Below, in pieces: positions 57,960 through 64,000 of a stretch of 64,000 nt of DNA. A program made the position numbers and the translations under genes. Under the pieces are notes generated by a model. It ran no database searches. It saw only the letters and a list, made by a program, of their open reading frames with translations, and was not told the origin of the DNA. The stretch is from the NCBI GenBank assembly GCA_036346405.1, contig CM070566.1, forward strand, positions 54,656,382-54,720,381. Reading direction: 5' to 3'. Within the stretch, counting starts at the first letter, position 1, and each line of letters begins with the position of its first letter. The stretch is from Phyllostachys edulis (Eukaryota > Streptophyta > Magnoliopsida > Poales > Poaceae).

Positions 57960-59530
57960 ATTCTGAAAACAAGTTGAGATAACATGGTATAACGACGAGA
58001 TAAAGCATTAGCAATAACATTATACTTTCCCTTCTTGTGCTTAATGACATATAGAAACGATTCAATGAACTCAACTCATTTAGCATATCTACAGTTTAGA
58101 TTTGATTGACTATGAATGTGCTTTAATGATTCATGATCAGAATGCATAACAAATTCTTTGAACCATAAATAATGTTGCCATGTCTCTATTGTCCGAACTA
58201 ACGCATATAATTCCTTGTCATAAATAGAATAATAAAGACTAAGATCACTTAATTTCTCACTGAAATAGGCAACAGGTTTACCTTCTTGAATAAGCACACC
58301 TCCAAGACCAATTCCACTAGCATCACATTCAAACTCAAAAGTCTTACCAAAATTAGGAAGTTGAAGAAGTGGTGCATTTGTAAGCTTATCTTTCAAAATC
58401 AAACAATTGTTCTAGTGTAGGGCCCCACATAAAATGGAATACCTTTCTTCGTAAGCTCATTCATCGATTGGCAATGGTGCTGAAATCTTTGACAAAGCGT
58501 CGATAAAATCCAAGAAGTTCGAGAAAACTCCGCACTTGTGTGACCATGTTAGAGTCGACCAACTCAAGATAGCTTCGATCTTGGCTTGATCAACCCAATA
58601 CCCCGTGGAGTAACAACATAGCCAAGAAACGATACTCGATTAGTGCAAAAAGTGCATGTTGCAAGGTTACCAAATAAACGTGCATCACGTAGAGCATTAA
58701 AAACAGCACTCAAGTGTTCAAGATGTTCCTATAATGTTTTGCTATATATCAATATGTCATCAAAATATACCACCACAAATTTGCCTATGAAAGCACGCAA
58801 AACTTCGTTCATTAATCTCATGAAAGTACTAGGTGCATTATTTAACTCAAAAGGCATCACTAACCACTCATATAACCCAAACTTAGTTTTGAATGATGTA
58901 TTTCATTCATCGCCTAAGGTCATGCGAATTTTGTGATATCCACTGCTCAAATCAACTTTAGAGAACACAGTAGAACCACTTAATTCATCAAGCATATCAT
59001 CTAGCCTAGGAATAGGATGACGATATCAAATAGTAATATTGTTGATAGCTCTACAATCAACACATATACGCCATGATCTATCTTTCTTAGGAACCAAAAT
59101 AACAGGGACAACACAAGGACTAAGGCTTTCACGTAAGTACCCTTTGTCAAGCAAGTCTTGCACTTGACGCTGAATTTTCTTAGTCTCTTCGGAATTGATC
59201 CTATATGGCGCATGGTTGGGAAGCGAGGCTCCTCGAATTAAATCAATTTGATGCTCAATCTTCCTAATTGGAGGCAGCCCCGGGGGTATTTCACTTGGAA
59301 ACACATCAGCAAACTCCTGCAAAAGGTTAGCAACAGCAGAAGGCAAAGAAGGAGGCATATCCTCAAAAGAAAACATGGCTTCTTTGCACACTAAAGAATA
59401 GCAATTAGATTTGCTATCTTCCATCTCACAAATATTAGATTTAGTATCAAGTAAAACATAACCTTTTAATTTAATTTTACCTTTCCTAGCACTAGGTTCT
59501 TTCTTCTTCTCGTGCACAAGTTCTTTAGCT
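57960..59530 (-). pseudogene. CRM-like RT and RNase H
   Basis: RT begins in the open stretch 59517-59026: FADVFPSEIPPGLPPIRKIE, HQIDLI, QVQDLLDKGYLRESLSPCVV, PKKDRSWRICVDCRAINNIT. The catalytic YFDDILIYS lies near 58750-58780 in another frame. RNase H is open at 58402-58076: [80 protein letters not shown]. The reading extends through [20 protein letters not shown] near 57940-58010. Confidence 0.85.
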
Positions 59531-59799
59531 ATAATCTGATTTGCACTTTTGCTGCTCTCCTTTTCTCTACTAGATCTCTCTAATTCATCCTTTATAATAG
59601 CTTCAGGAGCAGCAAAGTAATTTTCTTTTCTTTAAACATGAGAGTATACTTATTAGTTCTACCATGATGGACTGTATCTCTATCATATTGCCAAGGTCTA
59701 CCTAACAACAAAGAGCATGCTTGCATAGATATTACATCGCAATCAGAATAATCATGATAGGAACCAATAGAAAAGTGTACCCTCACAATGCGGGTTACC

Positions 59800-61031
59800 T
59801 TCAGCTTACCACAATTGTTGAACCATTGAATGTAATATGGATGAGGGCTTGTTGTGTGGTCAATGCAAGTTTCTCAACCATGTCCATGCTCGCCAAATTG
59901 TTGCAACTTCCTCCATCAATGATCACACGACATGAACGCTCTTTGATGACAAGCTTTGTTTGGAACAGATTGTGATGTTGATTCTGTTCAGTACAATCTA
60001 TTTGTGCACTAAGTACACGCTTCACTATAAGGCTTAAATACTTATTTGAAATTTCAACACCATATTGTTCCTCTTCTCGCTTAGATTCTTGGTCATCATA
60101 TGTGAGATCAGTTGCAAGCATAGCATATTCTTCCTCAATGTCACTAGCTGAAGTATACTCACCATTATCCTTTATCAAGAGAGCTCATTTGCTAGGGCAA
60201 TCCCGCATCATGTGCCCATAGCCCTTGCAGTGATGCCATTGTGTTTCTCGTGCTCTACCCGTTGAAGCAACCGAAGATGAACTTTATGCAGGGGCTTGTA
60301 CCATGCTCTTGCTCATATCCGGCGTGTGTGACGATGTAGTGAAGATAGATGGACGTCAGCTGTTGGAGGAGTTTGTAGGTGCAGGTGTTTGGCCGAAAGG
60401 AGTAAATGGTGCTCTTGATTGCCCTGGAGTTGAGCGACCTGCAAAAGAACCTGCAAAATTTCCTTTGTTCCTGGATTGATGTCCTCGTACCTCTCTTTCA
60501 ACTTTACAAGTAAGATGAAATAAGCGAGTGATAAAATTGTATTCTTTATAATCAAGTATGTCCTTAATTTCACGGTTTAAACCTCCAAAAAATCTAGCCA
60601 TCTTAGCATCTTCAATTTCTTCTAAATCACAACGCAACAAACCAGTTTGCAATTCTTGATAATAATCCTCTACAGAACTACTACCTTGTCTTAAGCGTTG
60701 CAAATTATTGAGCAAATCAAGAGAAAAATATGAAGGTACAAATCTATGTCTCATTGCTCTCTTCAAAGCATTCTATGTTCTAGGTATGTTTTGATTAGTA
60801 CGACAATATTCACTCCACCAAATAGATGCAAAATCAGAAAACTCACTAGTAGCAAATTTCTAACTTTCTTATCTTCAGAAATTCATAACAAGCAATTTTT
60901 TTGCTCTACGGTTAACTCCCATGTGAGATAAGCATCAAGATCAAATTTTCCAGCAAAAGAAGGGATGGTGAATTTGATTTTGGAAAGTGGGTCATCACGA
61001 ACTCGTACCTCTCGCTGATTTCTTCCCATAC
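59800..61031 (-). pseudogene. CRM-like gag and protease
   Basis: Gag text: KIKFTIPSFAGKFDLDAYLT, DFASIWWSEYC, then the open stretch 60766-60356 with MKRAMRHRFVPSYFSLDLLN, QGSSSVEDYYQELQTGLLRC and FGGLNREIKDIL. The zinc knuckle near 60190-60240 reads WHHCKGYGHMMRDC: the first Cys of CX2C is replaced by Trp. Protease at 60178-59801 includes LVIKERSCRVIIDGGSCNNL, with the active-site Asp-Gly-Gly-Ser. Broken by several frame changes. Confidence 0.8.
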
Positions 61032-61189
61032 CTTGATGATTAGGACGTAGCGAGCATCGAGCTCCTAGTAATGCTTCTCAGACCGAAGGGGGTGGAGGGT
61101 CATCTGTGTCCCTAGTGATCCACAGCTTGCACTAGTGATGCTTGTCGTAGAAGGGTTTCAATAGCTCCGTTAGATGCATGACTTGCAAG

Positions 61190-61965
61190 AGATCAAATAC
61201 ACATATTATTAGTGAATAAATTAATAATGATGACGAATTACTAGAAATTGAAAATTATGACTAAATATAGACAACAAATTAATATACACTATTTAACTAT
61301 GACCAAATTAGTTGCGACTAATTAATTACGACTAAATAACTAGGACTAAATTAGTTGTGACTAAATTAATACGAGTATTTAAATACGCCTAAATTAATTA
61401 AGACCGATTAATTACATAAATGAAATACAAAAAGAGAATTACGACTTAACAATGAATTAAATAGCACTAAATTAATTTTGAGTAATTAATTACCATAGAT
61501 TAATTACAAATAAATAATTACAACTTAATAAAACCACTAAATTAATTATGACTTAATAAGTCCATTAAATTCATTACAACTTAGTAACTACGATTAAATT
61601 AATTATGGCTAATTAAAATACGACTAATTAGTTAAGACTTAATTAACTACAACTGACTAATTGCAACTAATTAATTACGACTAATTAATTAACTAACACT
61701 AACTAATTATGAGTAATTAATTCATAACTAATTAACTACACCACTAATAAATATGTAAGATTAATTTAACTATGACTAATTAATTACGACCTAATTTATT
61801 GCAAAGAAATTAAATAACACAAATTTAATTACACCTAAATGATAACGACTAAATTAATTATGCCTAAATAACTACAACTAATTAATGATGAATAATTAAC
61901 TACGACTAATTAACTAACTACACAGTTAATAAAGGCAATACATACGAGTTAAAAATTATCTGTTA
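61190..61965. repeat. TAATTA-rich degenerate tandem array
   Basis: Nearly 0.8 kb of words such as GACTAATTAATTACGAC and ACTAAATTAATTATGAC repeated with a period of about 10-20 bases and variable spacing. Extremely low GC, no ORF. It sits between the CRM-like fragment and a GC-rich segment; both borders are abrupt in composition. Confidence 0.8.
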
Positions 61966-62770
61966 ATATGACCGCTAATGACGGCTCTAAACTATCCGTA
62001 ATCGTCTATGAAAATGAAATCGAGCGAGACTGCGAGCGAGCGAGCGAGGATGAGGGTGAGCGAAGAGTCTCGCTCGCTACTCGGAATTTATAGCGATAAT
62101 GAGATAGCGAGCGATGTGAAGGAATTGGATTCCCTCCCGTGTGCGGGCAGCATGCATAAAGTGATGGACGGGAGATATGGATTGTGGCGCGTCCGGGCCA
62201 GGGTAGCACGGTGCTTCCCATGTGGCGTGGGCAGGCCAGAAGCGGAGGCTGTCCACACGCTAGGTGGACGAGTGAGCGCCGTGTTCGGGCAACGATGGAC
62301 CAGAGGCGTGCCACGTGGATGGCCGAGGCTTGTCTGGGCCACGGAGCTACGGCCAAACGCTAGCTCGCTCATCCGGGCGTGGTGGCGCAGAGATAGAACA
62401 ATCGGGCTAGGTGTTAAGGACAAGGCGGCATTCGAGCTAGGGTGGCGCAGATAGGGGGCATCCAGGCTACGGTGGCACGGATGCGTCTACGTGGCAGCAC
62501 GGGAAGCATCCGGGCCACCTAGGAACAGTGCAGATCACCTCCGCGGGATAGGGGAACGGACATGAACACATGTCGACGGTCGGCATGTCTATTGTGCCAT
62601 TTTTGGCATTACGGCTACGAGAGTGCCGTTTTTGCTAATACCGGTTTTAATAGTGCCATTTAGGCCAAAAACTTGTAATATCCATCCTAATCTCCAGCAG
62701 GAACATGGATGTGGGCTGATTAAGGCCTGCAATTGGAACTCGTGTAACACACGAGAATTGCACTGCTTCT
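61966..62770. other. Unassigned, partly GC-rich segment before host duplication copy 2
   Basis: ACCGCTAATGACGGCTCTAA near 61971 resembles CACTA-transposon subterminal words, but no CACTA terminus or TSD was found. A GCGA/GAGC microsatellite lies at 62030-62056. The 148-aa ORF at 62008-62454 starts in that microsatellite, has no recognisable domain and competes with ORFs on the opposite strand; I do not accept it as a gene. GGTGGC words (GGTGGCGCAG, GGTGGCACGG) recur near 62380-62480. Confidence 0.4.
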
Positions 62771-62884
62771 TGCCAGATTCCTGTGTTCGAAATAGACCCA
62801 AAATTGTTGGACTCGTACTTGGCATGGCTTGTATCATCTTTATCAGTTGGACTCAATGGAAAGAAATCAACTTGTTTGATGGTA

Positions 62885-63136
62885 CTCCCTCCTTTCTTTT
62901 TTAAGTGACATCCTAGAGAATTCGTGTGCTGTCAAACTTTCTAAAGTTTCAATACTAGTATGTTTAAAACTATCTAGATCAGCTACATGAAAACTATATC
63001 ATTAGATTTATCATTAAAAATATACTTTTATAATTTTATTAGTATATAATAAGATAAAATTACAAAAAGTAACGGTCAAAGTCACGTCTTAGAGACAGTA
63101 AAAAGTCAAAAATGTAACTTGAAAAAACGGAGGGAG
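62885..63136. mobile_element. Stowaway-like MITE in duplication copy 2
   Basis: CTCCCTCC...GGAGGGAG with TA at 62883-62884 and 63137-63138. Same insertion as 117-363, so a shared ancestral insertion and not an independent event. Confidence 0.8.
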
Positions 63137-63180
63137 TATATCTCATTGTATTCTACTCTCGTAGTCCTGTTGAACTATTC

Positions 63181-63450
63181 AACTCTTCTGGTCGAAGTCT
63201 GCTTGACTTAGTTATGCATGGCATGAAGTCTTGATCCAACGAAAAACCTCGAAGTATGTACCTTTAGCCATTTTGTCTCATTCAGCCTTTTTTTCATGCA
63301 GACCAATTTTACTGTTCCAGTCGAACTCTACTTGACTTAGTTATGCATGGCATGGAAGTCTTTATCCAACGAAAAACCTCGAAGTATGAATATTTAGCCA
63401 GTTTGTCTCATTCAGCATGAATTCTTCCTTTGATCTTTTTTCATGCAGAC
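63181..63450. repeat. Internal tandem duplication (about 130 bp) in copy 2
   Basis: The block with CTTGACTTAGTTATGCATGG, CCAACGAAAAACCTCGAAGT and TCATGCAGACCAATT occurs at about 63181-63308 and again at about 63311-63454. Copy 1 has it once (about 668-792). Confidence 0.75.
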
Positions 63451-63705
63451 CAATTCAAAATCTTGATCTTTTCTCGAAAAGGTCTTAATCTATTGATCAT
63501 GTCCACCTCGAATTCCAATTGGTTCCTGGTACTGCATCCTTCTGATGGTTACGCCTATCACCATTTGTATCACATGGGTTGTGGCAAAAAAAATTATTTG
63601 GTTGTAACATTTCCGTGGCATGCTCTAGCATGTACATACTTTTTTTAGTAGTACGTACATGTTGGCATGCATGTATAAGCCTTTAGCATCCGTGAGCTTA
63701 AGTCT

Positions 63706-64000
63706 TCCATTATGATAAATACAGGCATTATTGGCTGAAGCGACAGAACAGTGTTGCGCCCTGCTTGCTTCTAATCAACCGTTCTCTCGCTGCTCATTGT
63801 GCATTCTGTTGTACTCTCTGTCCTTGGTGCAAACGCCTACTTCATTAGTATCACTAAGATATTCCAATTCGGGGGATACCACTCCGAATTATGAAATTAA
63901 ATGCCACTATAAGATCGGGATATGTCATTTTCTTTTCTTTTCTTGCCGTTTGCCACGCATTTCCATTCTTTCATTGGTTTCCACGTGACCCCAAAAAAAA
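63706..64000. other. Unique sequence at the window end
   Basis: Diverges from copy 1. One frame (63731-63988) is open but has no recognisable domain or codon bias. If copy 2 also lies upstream of a gene, that gene would be to the right of the window. Confidence 0.3.

Larger units (their letters stand above)
57830..61031 (-). mobile_element. Truncated CRM-like chromovirus (gag to integrase zinc finger)
   Basis: On the minus strand, right to left: gag start MGRNQREVRVRDDPLSKIKF (61031), gag core, zinc knuckle, protease, RT, RNase H, then the start of integrase up to about 57830, where similarity ends. No LTR, integrase core or C-terminal targeting region remains. The text resembles centromeric retrotransposons of maize and rice (CRM/CRR), but I judge this from memory of the family. 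Numerous frameshifts and stops; old fragment. Confidence 0.75.
62771..63705. repeat. Host segmental duplication, copy 2
   Basis: Direct repeat of 1-1045, starting TTGCCAGATTCCTGTGTTCG. It holds the shared MITE (62885-63136), lacks the second MITE (empty site near 63176) and has its own internal duplication (63181-63450). It diverges after GCATCCGTGAGC near 63705. Confidence 0.85.

Noticed and set aside
62008..62454. 148-aa plus-strand ORF
   Set aside because: Starts in a GCGA microsatellite, shows no domain and overlaps equally long opposite-strand ORFs; GC-rich sequence gives such frames by chance.
61966..62640. CACTA transposon end
   Set aside because: Some subterminal-like words, but no CACTA terminus, partner end or 3-bp TSD was found.

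Overview
The window is repeat-dense plant DNA, almost certainly from a grass (Poaceae; rice-like families are plausible, species not determinable). Reasons: a GC-rich intronless plant-type gene, Stowaway MITEs with CTCCCTCC-type termini, Ty1/copia SIRE/Maximus, Ty3/gypsy Tat, Tekay-like and CRM-like elements, and very long (2-5 kb) LTRs. I see one convincing host protein gene, no tRNA or rRNA gene, and no CRISPR array. Nearly all the rest is transposable elements nested inside each other; I resolved most borders by eye from TG...CA ends and target-site duplications (TSDs).

Host part, left (1-2338): an upstream region with two Stowaway MITEs leads to a single-exon gene (1513-2154). Its 213-aa product has an N-terminal HeLo/MLKL-NTD/MCA-like helical domain and a C-terminal CAVM prenylation box in a context (DENPNACAVM) resembling heavy-metal-associated isoprenylated plant proteins (HIPPs). 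About 1 kb of the upstream region is repeated in direct orientation at 62771-63705, the right edge of the window, so the transposon block lies between two copies of a host segmental duplication.

Left nest (about 2339-21150): a decayed LINE (minus strand) is split by solo LTR A (2771-19791, plus, TSD GAGAAT). LTR A is split by solo LTR B (4114-18249, minus, TSD CTATT). LTR B is split by a structurally complete 12-kb Tat-lineage gypsy element (4913-16873, minus, TSD CATAG), which carries the lineage's extra antisense gene (aORF, 5951-8735 plus) between integrase and 3' LTR.

Middle (21150-23674): unassigned sequence with two short-period tandem repeat zones.

Right nest (23675-49721): solo LTR D (plus, TSD CTATT) is split by LTR E (minus, TSD ATCTC/ATTTC). 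LTR E holds a complete SIRE/Maximus copia element (24601-36335, plus, TSD CCGTG; gag, pol and a third env-position ORF), a 0.6-kb foldback element, and solo LTR C (41026-45657, plus, TSD CTACT). LTRs C, D and E look like one superfamily with shared palindromic blocks.

Tail (49727-62770): a decayed Tekay-like chromovirus (50205-57038) whose 3' LTR is of LTR B type but whose 5' LTR is only 250 bp; a GC-rich array of 30-bp hairpin units; a truncated CRM-like chromovirus (about 57830-61030, minus); a 0.8-kb TAATTA-rich array; then GC-rich unassigned DNA up to the second copy of the host duplication.

Caution: the LTR pairs and retroelement ORFs show many 1-2 base gaps at CTG/CAG sites and in homopolymers. 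These may be consensus errors at methylated sites and not real decay, so frameshift calls are provisional.
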